A stretch of DNA of 64,000 nucleotides from Sarcocystis neurona (GCA_000727475.1 KL647295.1:1885178-1949177), one strand, 5' to 3'. Positions 1-12,492 are shown, numbered from the stretch's first letter. Numbers and translations are program-made. Notes: a model not told the origin generated them from the sequence alone.

Positions 1-132
1 GCAGCAGCAGCACAAGAGCAGCAGCAGCAGCAGCAAGAGCAGCAACAGCAGCTGCAGCAACAGCAGTTGCAGCAACAGCAGCAGCAACACAAGCAGCAAG
101 AGCAGCAGCAACACAAGCAGCAAGAGCAGCAG

Positions 133-167
<35 letters not shown>

Positions 168-183
168 GCAACGGCAGCAGCGA
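1..183 (+). repeat. CAG trinucleotide tract
   Basis: Almost uninterrupted CAG/CAA units on the plus strand. Two frames are open: one gives poly-Gln with His-Lys interruptions and stops at 205-207; another gives Ser/Asn-rich protein that splices in phase to the next exon. It is probably coding, in the Ser/Asn frame. Confidence 0.9.
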
Positions 184-3100
184 GATAGAGCCGCGGTAGC
201 TCTATAACCAGGTCGAGCCACAGGAGCTCGAGTAGCGCGAGAGAGCAGCAGCAATAGTGGAAGGGATGAAAGTGAGACAGAGCAGCAGCACCAGCAGCAG
301 TGATGGATAACATCAAAATCCGCAGGGACAATATGTCGACGGGGCCTCGGAAATGCAGCAGCAACCTCACCAGTCCACTGATGCATATATACATATATAT
401 ACAGAGATATAGTTGATGCATACACATATATATATATATATATTCGAAGCATACATATATATATACACATACACATATCATTGATCCATACACGTATGTA
501 TATATATAATATATATAGTTGATACATATATATATATATGTACGCGTAGGTTTCCGTGTGCCCAGATATACATAGGTACACATGCAGACGGACGTGCACA
601 TATATATATATATAGGTGAGGGGGAGATATAGTATAGATATTTGTACAGATATAATACGTGTGTAGATAAGTATATATGTATACTGAGACATCTATAACG
701 TGTGTATATATGCAGAAGCAGCAAGGGGACGCGTGAGAGGAGCAGCACGCAGAGCGAGGAAATATCCGCGCAAGAAAAGGAGGAGGAGGAGCAGCAGCTG
801 GCAGCAGGAGCTGGCAACAGTAGCGAGAACGCTTCTTTACGGTAGCAGCAGTTCGATACCCTCCCACGTACGGCAACAGCAGCAGCACATGGGATCGGAG
901 ACGCAAGTTGCACATACCGACGACTTCTTTGTTGAAAAACAAGCAGCAATTCGATGTACGAGAGTGCGCACAATGGGTGGCATCCAGGGAGAGAAACGCA
1001 TGCCGGCATTTCTACGTGGGTGGTGGACAAGCGGCCAGCCATATATATATATATATATGTATGTACTTCTTGAGCCGCCACCATGATTCTGCTGCTGATG
1101 TCACTGAACAGAGGTATACATGTACATACACACATACGTCTATACCGCTTAGTATATACATGGATACATGCAGTGTGCCTTCCAGAATATATGTATATAT
1201 ATGTCGTCTCATGGTCTGTTTTACTATATATATGTATATGTATACAGACATATGAATATGTAGGTCGGTGCATCCATATCGTTCAACATGTGAAGCACAA
1301 CACATATATATAGATGTGTGGATGTGTGCCTTGTCTCTGTTCATGGTAGCCAGTTGCACACGTCTATGGGTCGGTGCGATAGCTCGTAGATTGCTGCGCC
1401 CGCGTGCAGACGGCTGCGCATGCAAGTGCTGCGCATGCATGCAGAATGTTGCTGCGATGTGTGCCTTGTTGTAGACGAAATATCGTTAACGCCTTTTTTC
1501 CGCTGGTGGACATACACGCGTCCAACTCGCCGACGACGTTCCTCATCTGCAAGCGCAAGCTCTTCTCCTGTGCCAAGGCCGGTAAGCAAACCCCCGCTGC
1601 TGTTTCAGCGAGAAGCATCCCCACGGCGACCCGGTGGCTTGCGTCACTTCCCCTGCGGAGGCAAATTCTGCAGACGGACCTGCGTCGTAGGAGGTTAATA
1701 CTCGCGTGCACGTTTCTCTCGTCGGTGCCTGCCGCCAGCGCCAACGCCGTACATCTGGCGAGGCAGGGGAGCCGCGAGTTGCTGCTGCTGCGCCTGCCTG
1801 GCGCCACGGCTGGCGGCGTGGTGGGCCGCCGTCCTCTCTCTGAACGCGTCACGCATCAGAGTCTGCAGTTCTCCCCTGCCGATGTCCTGCATGCGCGCAT
1901 ATCTGTTTGCAAGACCGCTGCGGAGAGTGCAAGTGTCTGCAGTTGGTCACCCAGTGAATAGACATGACTGGGCAGCTTGAGTGTCTGCAGCAGAAGCAGC
2001 AGCATCTTTGTTGGGTGCACACTGTGCACACATATATATACACACGTGATAGGCAGCAGTGTGCATGCCTGCAGCAGAAGCAGCATGTGTGTCAGCTGTG
2101 TAGTATATATACACGTATGTAGGTATAGTAGCGTCGGGCAGGGTGTTGGCGTGGGTGGCGTCTAAGTAGACGTCGGCAGGCACTTTCCGCATGCAGACAG
2201 GAACTGTTTGTGTGTACGACTCGCTGGCGCTGCGAGGTGAAGAAGGCGGCCCGCGACGTCGGTTTGGAGTAGCAGCTGCGCATGCGGCAGCACGTGTGTT
2301 GTGCTGCGCCAACCCACACGTCCAGGGAAGGACGGCGAGCCCGCGCGTGCTCTCCGCATGCAGCAGCAGCCGCAGCAGCAGCAATGGGTTTGTTTTTCTC
2401 CCGGGACGACGAGGTGATGAAACACGTCACGCTTGCGTCCTGCACGGGCACTGGCCGGCATCCGTGCCGACGCCCTCTCTCCCTGGCGGGACTGCCCTGC
2501 GGGCTCTGCATGCTGCGTCTCGTTTATTTCAACACCCCCACGCATGTCTGTCTCTCAGTATTTCCACATCTCTCTTTCTCCCTATATATATATATATGCG
2601 TCTGCCTCTCTCACTTTATACACATATATGCAGACCGACAAACACACACACACACACACACACCTGTCACTTTCTTCTTTAAATATATATATATATATAT
2701 ATACGACGACCAGTTGGCCTCGCTGTGTGTCTCTTTAAGTATCGGCAAGTTTATACGGGCGCACCGCTCGATGAGTTCTGTCAACAACGTCACGTCTGCG
2801 TGCCCGTCCGCCAGAATATGTGTATCTATATATAAACAGGTGAAGAGTGGACGAGAGCGACACAGAGATGCATATACATTTATATATATATGCGTACGAA
2901 GAGAGAAGGAGAGTGACGGAGAGACGCGTAAGTATATGTGTGTATATGTCTGTTTGTCAGTATTTGTGTGGAGATATAATATAGGGGGGAAACTGTAAAG
3001 AGAGAAAGTGGGGACGGCAGAAAGCGGAAGGAAGGGACATGCCTGCGTACGTGTGGCTTCGTGTCTCTCTATGTGGAGGAAGCGATGTTGGCAACTATTG

Positions 3101-4870
3101 AGACAGACTGAGAAGGAGGAAGACAGTGAGAAAGCGAAGGAAGGCGATTATGACAAATTGAGGGAAAAACAGCGAAACAGGCAGAGACAGAGAGATGCAT
3201 GGACCCGTGTACGTTTGTACATTCTTTGTGTTGACTCCGCGAAGAAGGTGTGCTTCCGTTATATGCTCTCACGACAGTCACATATATACGTATATGTGTA
3301 TATATTACATATGTGTATACTCTTCATACATATATATATATATGTGCAACATATGCGTATATACGTTACATACATACACATATATTACATATGTGTACAC
3401 TTTCCATACATATATATATATATATATATGACTACATCTATAACATATGTATTTATATAGAACATACGCATATATACTTCACATATGCGCATGTAGTTCA
3501 CATATACACATATATATTACATACGTGTACACTTTATATATATATGCCTGTGATACATGTACATATACTTCTCACATATATACGGGTACGTGATTTCTAT
3601 ATATGTTTTACGTATGTATATGCATGTGATATCGGAAGATGTGTGGGCCTGCGCAGGGGATGCAATTTTGATGGATAACATCGTGAGACACTACGGATCG
3701 AGCCACAAGGATGCGACGGTGCGGCCGTTGATTTACTGCTCCCTCGCGGACAGGCGCTTCGCTGATAACCAGCCAATCGGGAGGAAGACTCACTTCTTGT
3801 AAGTGCCTATCAGACAAATATATATATATATATATATGTATATGTGTACGCGCACAGAGGGGTCATCAATTTCTGTCGGGAAGAAAAGTGTCCCGACATC
3901 CGTTTGTCTGCACACATATACGTGTGTGTTATCCACCGCCTGCCTCGTCTCTCTCTCTCTGTGTCTCTATATGTGGGCGTCCACACAGACGAGGTGGGCG
4001 CCGGGGTCGTCGAGTTTTGTAGGTTGCGAGTGGAGATGGCACGTAAGTACTCACGTGATAGTTGTGGGCCTCTGTTGCATATATGGGTATATACACGTTG
4101 GTGTACACAGTGGTGCACAAAGAGACAGAGAGAGAGAGAACTGACGAAAAGGGAGAAGAAGCGACGAAGAAAGAGAAACAACGGGAGACACGGAGACAGA
4201 GAGGGGGCCGAACGGGAGACGCAGCGGCAGCGAGGGCAGAGTGGGAGACACAGGGAGACAGAGTGAGGGCAGGGTGGGAGACACGGAGACACACAGGGAG
4301 ACAGCGAGGGCAGAGGGGGAGACACAGGGAGACAGAGTGAGGGCAGGGTGGGAGACACGGAGACACACAGGGAGACAGAGAGGGCAGAGCGGGGGACGGA
4401 AAGGGACGGAGACAGGGAGAGGGCAGGGCGGGAGACGCAGAGGCAGCGAGAGGGCAGGGCAGGAGGCACGGAGACAGAGAGAGAGGGCAGAGCGGGAGAC
4501 ACGGAGACAGCGAGGGCAGAGGGGGAGACACAGGGAGGCAGAGAGAGGGCAGGACGGGAGACAAGGACAACGAGGGCAGAGCGGGAGACACGGAGACAGA
4601 GAGAGGGCAGGACGGGAGACACGGAGACAGAGAGAGGGCAAGACGGGAGACACAGGGAGAGACAGAGTGGGGAGAGCGACTCAGAGAGTTGCGTGGGTGG
4701 GTTGCACGGGGTTGCACAGAAACGTCCGCGTGCTTGTCGAGGTGGGTGACGAGGTCTGCTGCTCTTCACCAGAGAAGCGAGCAGCATCGTATTAGCGGAG
4801 AGGACATCCGACGCAAACGTCAGAGCGGCATAGCAACAGCACGCAGGTCCTTCGATTCCCCTACAAACAG
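1..4870 (+). CDS. Multi-exon protein of unknown function, 5' end outside the window
   Basis: Seven proposed exons: 1-195, 716-841, 1475-1581, 3657-3798, 3858-3901, 3989-4042 and 4720-4870. Every junction keeps codon phase (2, 2, 1, 2, 1, 1 in order). Exon 1 is read in frame 2 as a Ser/Asn tract ending EIEPR; exon 2 is acidic (EEISAQEKEEEEQQ). Exon 3 has a pyrimidine-rich acceptor and reads RNIVNAFFPLVDIHASNS; exon 4 follows a GCGCAG acceptor, carries DAILMDNIVRHYGSSHKD and ends at GTAAGT; exon 6 also ends at GTAAGT. Exon 7 is basic and ends on a GTGTTC donor with no confident next exon, so the 3' end is open. I do not recognise a family. A poly-Gln reading of exon 1 is possible but breaks phase with exon 2. 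The exon at 3858-3901 rests on a weak GTTTGT donor. Left edge truncates the gene. Confidence 0.45.
385..690. repeat. TA-rich microsatellite block inside an intron
   Basis: Runs of (TA)n and TACATA units, with no protein-like frame. It lies between the proposed first and second exons of the left-edge gene. Confidence 0.8.
4130..4670. repeat. Minisatellite of purine-rich GGGAGACACGGAGACAGAG-type units
   Basis: About fifteen imperfect copies of a purine-rich unit built from GGGAGACA, GGAGACAGAG and AGGGCAG blocks. The two-block spacing is close to a multiple of three, so several frames on both strands stay open; the minus frames give a Pro/Ser/Leu repeat. The strong strand asymmetry (plus G/A, minus C/T) and its place between two phase-compatible exons (4042 and 4720) argue for an intronic minisatellite rather than a protein. 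Confidence 0.8.
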
Positions 4871-5823
4871 GTGTTCACATCTACGTTCACATGTAAACAC
4901 ACACATATAGAGTATACAGGCGGACAAATATCTCTGTCTATGTATGTATGCATCTATGTATGTATATATATATGTATGTATACATTGGTTTGTTTATATA
5001 TATATATATATCAGGGGCGTAAGTGACAACGAGGAGAAATGTTTTCGGGTGGGCGCAAATCCGCAGGGCCTGTTCTCGTTTACGTCGCCGGTGTCCATAT
5101 ATATATAGGCAGGGGAAGCTGGTGAGACGGATGCGCAGGGATATATTTATATATTCCACGTAGTTCAAATTGTGCAGATACATGTACTTACATGTGACTC
5201 GACGAGACACATATATGCAGGAGGCTTGGCCACACGTAAGTGCGAATATATATGCGTATGTGTAAATGTTAAGACATGCACGCATGCAGGGAGGCTTGGC
5301 AACACATATGTATATATATGTGTATGTGAATAGACACCTGGGTAAGTTAACAAAATAGATGCATGTATATAAGTATGTACGCGTGTATATGCCTCATACA
5401 GATGTACACATACGCATATAGGGACACGTGAGGTGCAAGGGTGAGAGGCAGTGGGCGTATTAGTGTAGGTGTAGTACATGTAATGCAGGGCTCGCGGTCA
5501 CGAACAGCTCTCTCTGCACCAAGTCCTACCATCAATGCAGCAATATATCAACGTATTAAGAGACAAACTGTACATGTATATATATATATGCTTATGGGTA
5601 CAAAGGTATATATATGTGCGGGTTTCCACCTGCCGTAGTGGCGTCAACAGCTTTGGCGTTGCTTTCTGATTAGTAGCTTGTCGTATATACAGGTGCATCC
5701 GTATTTTGAACGTGTGCACGTGTATCCAAGCTCGTACACGTAGGAGAGGGGAAGCGCCTTTTTTCCCGGCTTCGCCTTTGTTTTGTTTTCTTCTTTTCCC
5801 CCCGCCCCCCCCGGCCTCGGCAG
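4871..5823. other. Intronic or intergenic stretch, AT microsatellites and a pyrimidine tract
   Basis: No supportable exon. TA, TG and ACATA repeats run to about 5640. From about 5755 to 5823 a very long C/T tract ends in CGGCAG, a near-ideal splice acceptor for the exon that starts at 5824. Confidence 0.5.
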
Positions 5824-8413
5824 ATAGCTGCTTGGCATGCCTGCACCTGCTCTCTGCAAAGGCGTCTCGGCACCTCTCGCTGTCGCTGAAACGGAGGCAG
5901 CAGCTCCACGGAAAGGAGCGGCTGCTGCGGTCGAGGCGGCTGCCGCCAAGCAGAAGCAAAACAGCAGGAGAGGGGGGGAGGTATTATACGCCCTTCTCTA
6001 CCGTAGAAAAAGAACAGAATGCAGGGGTACACGTAGGACTATCCCGTCGTAGGGCTGATATGTAGCAGAGAAGACAGAGCTGCAGCAGCACCTGATTGGC
6101 TGCAGAAGTGCCACACAAACTCGCGGTATAAAGTGTGAGTGACCAGGGTGTAGCATGTCTGCTTGGTGAAGCCTTCGCGGCGCTGTTGAGTGCGTTGTGA
6201 GATGGCGTATACACACGCACATACAAACATACATGCACACGTATATACATGTATTAATCGTTGGGGAACGCGTGATGTAGTAGCTGTGTGCTGCTGCGTT
6301 TCCTCGAGGTATACACGCAAAAACGTGCCGCTGCTGCTCTGTGACATGACTACTCTGCTAAGCACCAGCCGCTTTGTACTTCTGACGTGGGTCACAGATG
6401 AGGCGCGGCTGTCAACACTGGGGAGCGTTTTTGAGGAATGCCGCATGCAGTAAGGAAGCGCCTGTCTCTGCTGCTGCAGCGTTCTGCTCTAGCGAGGCTC
6501 ACCTTCGGTGGAATAGCAGCAGCACCGAGAGGCAGCAACAGCAACACGAGCAGCAGTAACAGGAACACGAGCAGCAGCAGCAGCAGCGTGAGGAACAGCC
6601 GCAGTTGCTACAGCAACACGAGCAGCAGCGACACGAGCACCACGAGCAGCAGCAACACGAGCAAGACGAGCGGCAGCAGCTGCAACACGAGCAACAGCAA
6701 AGTGAGCAAGAGCAGCAACAGCCGCGACATCAACGACGGAGGATACACACCGTGTGGTGCGATGCATATCGTCGGATGCGGGACGCCTTTTGCTGCTGCA
6801 TTGGGTCGGTGAGCGTCCATCTTCACGTGTCTTTGCCTTGCGCTCCAGTTGCCGCAGCCGAAAACGGTAAAGTTTCTGCAACCTGTGCATGCGTTGCAGT
6901 CGCCTTTATAGGGCAGCGGCGACACCGCACAAACTCTGCGTACTTCATTCTGGCGCACGAAGCATTTCTCCTTGTGGCACTGGTGTTACGCCCACATTTC
7001 TGGAGCTGCTGCAGTTCCGACGCTTATATACGTCTACGTGTGCTGCTGCAGCAACTGGCATCAATACCCGCGTCTTCCCGAGCTCCAGCGAGAAGATCCT
7101 TCTCCTTCCGTCGCTGTTCACGTCGAACAGCAGCAGCAGGAGAAGGCGCAACAACAGCGCCGCCAGAAAGAGGAGGAGGAGGCGGAGCAAAAGGACGAAG
7201 GAAAGCAGCAGCGGGGCGAGAAGGACAAGCCGCAGGATCACAAACAGCAGCAGCAGAAGTACTTGCCTCGGCTGCCCAAGGAGCGGGACCAGCAGGAGCG
7301 AGCAAAGCGGAAGGAAAAGGAGGAGGTGGGCGAGGAGGAGGAGCAGCACCAGCGAAAGGAGCGGGAAGAGCACAAGAAGAGCGAGCAGCAACTCGACCAG
7401 ACGACTCTGCAGCAATCCGAAAAGAACGGCACCAGAGGATCTCACCAGCAGCGGCAGGAGGAGGAGGAGCCGCACGAAGAGCAGCAGCATGGCGAGAAGC
7501 AGCAACCGCGTGGCGAGGGCGTCTCGGATAGTCCTGCATGCCTCTCACGCTGGCCGGAACGAACAGAGACGAGCACCACAGTTGCAGGACCTGCAGCAGC
7601 AGACGCAGGAGGACGACGTGCTGCAGCAGGTGAAGCAGCACAAGGTGCACCGGCTCAGGTTGCAGATGCAGCAATCGACGCAGTAAACGCTGCAGCAACA
7701 CCCTCGGCAGACGCAGCCCAGTCAGCCGCAGACGCAACCGCAGGAGAGGCAGCACCTGCAAAGACACGAAGACCGGAAGGCCTCGATGAAGCCTGTGACG
7801 CTTTTGCTGGTACAGCAGCAGAGGCTGCTAAGGAGGCATATACGGCGAGTCAGATACCGCAGCAGGTGCGGCAAACAACTGTGAACGCTGCTGCAGCTGC
7901 CGTTGCTGTCGCTGCTGCCGCGTTGTTCTCATCCACCTCTCCCGCGCTACGCGCTGTGTCTGGCGCTCCGGCTACGGCTTGCGAGACAGCAGAACCGGCT
8001 GCTGCTGCGTGCGCCGCCGCCGCCAGTCTGCTCGACCGTGCTGCACCGGTAGGCGATTCTACTCCTGACAGCTCTTGTCCAGCGTCGGCCCCCCCCGCTA
8101 CGGCCACTCCGTGTGCTGCGCTTCTGCCAGCCGTTGCTGCTGCGTCTGCTGCTGCTGCTTCTCCTGCTGCTGCATGTGCTCCTGCACCTGCGTTGCAGAC
8201 GAATGGCAATACCGCAGGAGCAGCAGCAGCAGCAGATCACTACGAAAATGCGCCGGCTTCAACGACCGCACTACGACACCAAAGCGATAGCAATAGCAGC
8301 ACAGCCGAGATCTTCAGGAACGGCATGTATGAAGTGGCGTCGAAACGACGCAGGAGCACCGAGAGCAGCAGTTACTGCAGCGCCAGCAGCAGCAGCAGCT
8401 ACAATAGGAGCAG

Positions 8414-8475
<62 letters not shown>

Positions 8476-9611
8476 GCAGCGCGAAGAATTGCGGGTCTTC
8501 TACCGGGAGTAGTGATGAAGAACGTTGCAGTCAGCAGACGGAAGACAGCTGCTGCGACGAGGTGTCGGTCTTCCGCGGGAATTTTGTTGAGAACGGGAAG
8601 GAAGTCAGCAGCAGCAGCGGCGTGACGGAGAGCAGCAGCGGCAGGAAACGTCCGTGCGCGGAGTGGTGCGGCAGCAACGAAGAGGGGGATGCGGCGCTTT
8701 TCAAACGTGCGGAGAAAGTGAGGAAGGAAGAGGGAGAAGGACAACAGCCATATCCTTCGTCTTTCGCCTGCCCTTTTTCTTCCGCCTCGCTCGCATTTCC
8801 ATCTACCTCTCCGCGTTCTTCGTCTCCCTCAACTTCTTCGTCTTCACTTGTGTCTTTTAGAAACGTACCAGCTGCAGCAGATGCCGCAGAGCCGTCCAGA
8901 AGCTTGCGTACGCAGGGACAGCACCAGCGACAGTCGGCCAGAAGCGTAATCGACAACGAGAGTAGTAGGCCAGAAGCAGAATTAGCAAGAACGACAGACG
9001 CAGCAGCAGCGTCAGCAGCAGGTGGAGAAGGCGAAGCAGCAAGTGAGAAGGCAGCGGCAGCAGCAACGTCGGAAGCAGGTGGGGAATGCGAGGCAGCACG
9101 TGGGAAGGCAGCAGCAGCAGCAACCTCGGCAGCACGTGGGGAATGCGAAGCAGCAGGTGGGAAGGCAGCAGCAGCAGCAACGTCGGCAGCAGGTGGAGAA
9201 AGAAAAGCAGCAGAAACAGCAGCTGGGACGCCAGCAGCTGGGAAGGCAGCAGCAGCAGAAACAGCGCAAGAAAAGGCAGCAGCCGCAGCTGGGGAAAGAG
9301 ACGCAGCCGAAGCAGGAGCGTCAGCAGCTGCCGCGTCGAAAGTGGCGCCAGCGAAGGAAGGGAAGTGTGAGTCGACAGCAGCAGCGGCACGAAGAGGAGG
9401 AGGAGGAGGAGAAGAGAGAGAAGCTGCAGCAGCAGAAGTAAGTATTGCTGCAGGCAGGGCGGAGGAACACAGTAAGCAAGGGAAGAGTGAAGAAAATACG
9501 AAGGATCTTCCACTTTTTTTGCAGCATGTGCTCGCGTATCGCAGGCGAGTGTGTTCAAGTCTCGTCAGCGACTCGTTAGTGAAAGGGGGCAGCAGCAGCA
9601 GCAGACCCTGA
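5824..9611 (+). CDS. Large low-complexity charged protein with HAAR tracts, splicing unresolved
   Basis: The first exon (5824-5980) follows a long polypyrimidine acceptor and reads SCLACLHLLSAKASRHLS, then a basic segment, with a donor at 5981. A second block ends at a good donor at 6809 (exon end 6808). The main exon starts at 7052 after CTGCTGCAG and stays open to the TGA at 9609-9611. It begins with a Lys/Glu/Gln-rich coil-like stretch (about 7130-7510), then Ala-rich, Ser/Asn-rich and Ala/Gly/Glu-rich tracts. An 87-nt in-frame intron (9438-9524, GTAAGT to TTTTTTTGCAG) is well supported; the C-terminus after it is HVLAYRRRVCSSLVSDSL. A possible 143-nt intron (8718-8860) would shift frame. 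Because CAG runs keep several frames open, 6451-6808 could be read as Ser-rich or as Gln/Glu/His-rich. No conserved domain is visible. It may continue the gene to its left. Confidence 0.45.
9438..9524 (+). other. Predicted 87-nt intron
   Basis: Donor AGAA/GTAAGTATT and acceptor CTTTTTTTGCAG match eukaryotic consensus closely. The length is a multiple of three, so the large frame stays open with or without splicing, which hides it from ORF callers. Confidence 0.6.
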
Positions 9612-10179
9612 GACGGTGCGCTCTCTGCGGGAGAGAACCAACCGCCGGCAAAAACGCCGGGAGAGGACTGACAGAAGACGGGCAGCACCGGGAGCCCAGC
9701 CGCAGCCACACACGTTTCTCTCGACTAAGAGTAGTCCTTTGTTGCTGTCGTGGTAGTACAGCAATTTCAAGGACACAGGCGACAGCAGATGGGAACACCT
9801 TTCCTCCGAGACGCAGACAACACGAAATCTTGTAGGCAAGAAGGAGAGCCGACGACTTCTTTTCGACCGTAAAAGGAAGAACAACTGCTGCTTGAGCATC
9901 CTGTCTCGTAGCAGCGGCTGGATTTCCCCCCTGCAGCCGACACGACGCGCAGTAAATTTTCTGTTCGGCAGGACGCGGTGGCCTGAGTGTCCAACCGTCG
10001 CGTCTCGCCTGCCCTGTGGAAACGCCGGGAGGACTGGGAGACAACTGCCGGGTGTATGTACACTGCAGAGGACGCTGCGCTCTACTATTGTTCCTGCACT
10101 CCTCACCACTGCACACAACAGAGGCACATGGAGGAAATACACGTGTGCCTGCGCCGTTTTTTCTGTGCTGGTGACCGGT

Positions 10180-12379
10180 TCAACAAAATCTCCATGAAGA
10201 ACGCGGCGTCAGAGAGAAGCGGTCAGGGGGGTGTGCGTCGTCCCTCGCCAGGCAGGGCACGCGAGTAAGGCCCGTGGGCGCATGTGGCTGCGCGACGGAG
10301 GGAGGAGACGGAATGGTGGGAGAGAGCCAAAGAGATAGAGCAGAAAAAATTTCGCACGGAGTCGCGACGCGGTCGTCTTCTTCGTAGAGAGAAGAGAGGG
10401 AGACGCGGAGGAAACCTGCAGGACGGTAGCTCGAGAGAGGGAAGCGAAGACGGCTCGGTTTTGCTGCCTGAGGAATTTGACAGAGGGCTGCTGCAGACGT
10501 ATCCAGGTGGGAGACAAAAAGTCTTCGCTGCAGGATAACGGGACAAGGATATATGCGATGTACAGGCTGCAACCCTTTCAGGTGTACCTACACCGGGACG
10601 CGGTTGCAACGGTGCGGCAGGCCCACACGTCTGCGCCGGATACCTGTCGCTTTCACACACCTACACATATTTATATATATAACATACATATATCATACTT
10701 AGGTGTTTATATATATACACATATTTGTACATGCTTATGTGCGTCTTTACGGGTTGCGAATTTTTGGATGTAATGAAGGTGGTGGTGCGTTGCTTATGTG
10801 ATTGATTTAGTACATGACCGTCTGTGCGCTCGCAAGTAAACAACATTCCTATACAGATATACAGGAGAGAACATGTATATATACGTATGTAGGACGCGAC
10901 AGCCAAGTCGGCTGTGTCTGTGTGTGTGGTTTGCTAAGAAAATAGACATGTTGACGTAAAGCGACGTTCACAAACCGCTGGACAGCTACGTGAGCCCGTG
11001 CGTGATTCTTCGTACGGCGGCGTGACTGCATAACATAACCTGTCTACGGGTGCACCACATATACAACGTTTACACGTACCCACGCTTTCTACGTTTGTGT
11101 TTTCCCGTACGTATACATACGTGTGTTTTGTCGGGCAAAAACCTGTCGATAGAGAGGGGGAGTCAAATGTTATCACAGGCAAAGTGTCGCCTTTTTCCTT
11201 GACCTTTCTCCCGATAGTTCCGTAAAGGAGCGGAGAAAGTAGCCCGGGGCTGTCTAAGACGCGCGTTAGCGCAGGCAGCGCGCTCGACGCCGCGCTTCCT
11301 AAGGCACTCCGGAGGGCAGAGGGAGCTGCAGCCGCACCCGCTGCACTAGGGGAGAGATTTGGTGCAGCAGGAGCACCCACAGCGGAAAGATTGCTGTGCA
11401 CGAGCGCAGCTGCTCTGTGCAAACAGGAAGAACTTTTGCAGCGCCGTCACATTCTTTGCTGCTACGTAGTGCGGGTCCTGTGTGCTGTAGAAATTGCAGT
11501 GCGCAACGTGTACGGGAGGTTATAACCCAGGCCCCCCCCCACCGGCGATTTGTCTGTCGGTCCGGTCACATACGCACGTAGGTCCGCATGCGTCACATGG
11601 ATACGGCGGTTCATCTGTCGGTCTGCTCAAATATACATGTTGATCTACATACAAACCGACCTGTATGTGAGGGGCTGCCACACACATGACACACAACACG
11701 TCCGTGGGGTTTTCAGGTGTTGCTTGGGGAAAGATGTTCTCCGCCTCTGTAACTGCGGTGCGTAGAAACATATATGTATGAGCGTACGTAGACGTACATG
11801 GTCGTACATATAGGGATGTATGTAGCGTTCACCCCTATCACAGTGTGTCCGTGTGTGTATTGAGGGCTGGAGTTTTACGACTCGTAAGGACTCCAAAAGA
11901 CTTCTGACTTATATTCTTATTGGCCATCTCCGTGTCATATAGAAAGCAGTCTGTGAGCCACTCCGCTCACATACGTACGGTCGTGTACAAGTTGCGGTGA
12001 GCTTCTGGTGTACCGAATAATCAACATTCTAAACAGTGATGCTATCCAGGAGAGTGAGCTGTTCACGTGTGTCGAACAATTAACAGTCTAAGAGATGATG
12101 CTATCCAGGCAGGTGACTGCTCTCCGGGCGCTTCCTGCCGTTGCTCGTGTATCACCGGAGTTCTCTCTTCTTCAAAGCGACACACGACGTCATGTGCTGC
12201 ACTCGTCTGCAGCAACATCAATCGCCGCTGTGATAGCAGCGACTCTCTCAGCAGAAGGTGCACTACCAGCAGCAGCTTTTCTTCACAACCGCAGGGGAGT
12301 CGTGGGCGGAACTTTACTCTTTCGTCCGAAGCAGCTCTCTTCCTTGCGTGCCCCTGTCGTACTCGGCCAACCTGCGCTC
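10180..12379 (-). CDS. Four-exon protein of unknown function
   Basis: Minus-strand exons in transcript order: 12379-12318, 11414-11121, 10527-10416 and 10287-10180, with introns of 903, 593 and 128 nt. Phases agree at all three junctions. The acceptor of exon 2 (CTTCCTGTTTGCACAG) and the donors GTAAAG and GTATGT are good. The readable part is 191 residues: a basic-acidic helix-like start (ERRLAEYDRGTQGRELLRT), an Ala/Ser/Pro-rich middle, then SPGLLSPLLYGTIGRKVKEK and EDFLSPTWIRLQQPSVKFL, ending RSSWRFC before TGA at 10182-10180. The first exon starts in phase 0 with no initiator, so one or more upstream exons (above 12.4 kb) are missing. No family is recognised, and no transmembrane segment or signal peptide is seen in the available part. 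Confidence 0.5.
12008..12122. repeat. Tandem duplication with 59-bp period
   Basis: The 14-mer TGATGCTATCCAGG occurs at 12037-12050 and 12096-12109, and the sequence before each copy is also similar (GTGTACCGAATAATCAAC against GTGTGTCGAACAATTAAC). Two diverged copies sit in the first intron of the minus-strand gene. Confidence 0.75.
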
Positions 12380-12454
12380 CTGCATTACTGAATGAATATA
12401 CGTATATATATTTCTTTACATGTTCGTGCAGACACACCAACACGCACACACGCA

Positions 12455-12455
12455 G

Positions 12456-12492
<37 letters not shown>
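12455..12492. repeat. (AC)n microsatellite
   Basis: A near-pure AC run just upstream of the first recognisable exon of the minus-strand gene at 10.2-12.4 kb. Confidence 0.9.

Noticed and set aside
3810..4787. 325-codon minus-strand Ser/Pro/Leu-rich ORF
   Set aside because: It is the antisense of the purine-rich minisatellite; its open frame is explained by repeat period, and phase-linked plus exons flank the array.
4840..4866. TTCGATTCC string resembling a tRNA T-arm
   Set aside because: No matching acceptor stem or anticodon arm around it; it falls inside a proposed exon.
5837..5980. ATG-initiated Ala-rich reading of the exon at 5824-5980 as an N-terminus
   Set aside because: The ATG is just 13 bases after a near-perfect polypyrimidine acceptor and there is an in-frame stop between them, so an internal exon in another frame is preferred; still possible if this is a 5' exon.
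8531..9709. 392-codon minus-strand Ala/Ser-rich ORF
   Set aside because: Antisense shadow of the CAG-rich plus-strand exon; composition is what CTG triplets give in that frame.
12095..12391. Plus-strand 98-codon ORF starting ATG ATG that looks like a small mitochondrial protein
   Set aside because: It overlaps a minus-strand exon (12318-12379) with good splice sites and matching phase, and its start lies inside a tandem duplication.
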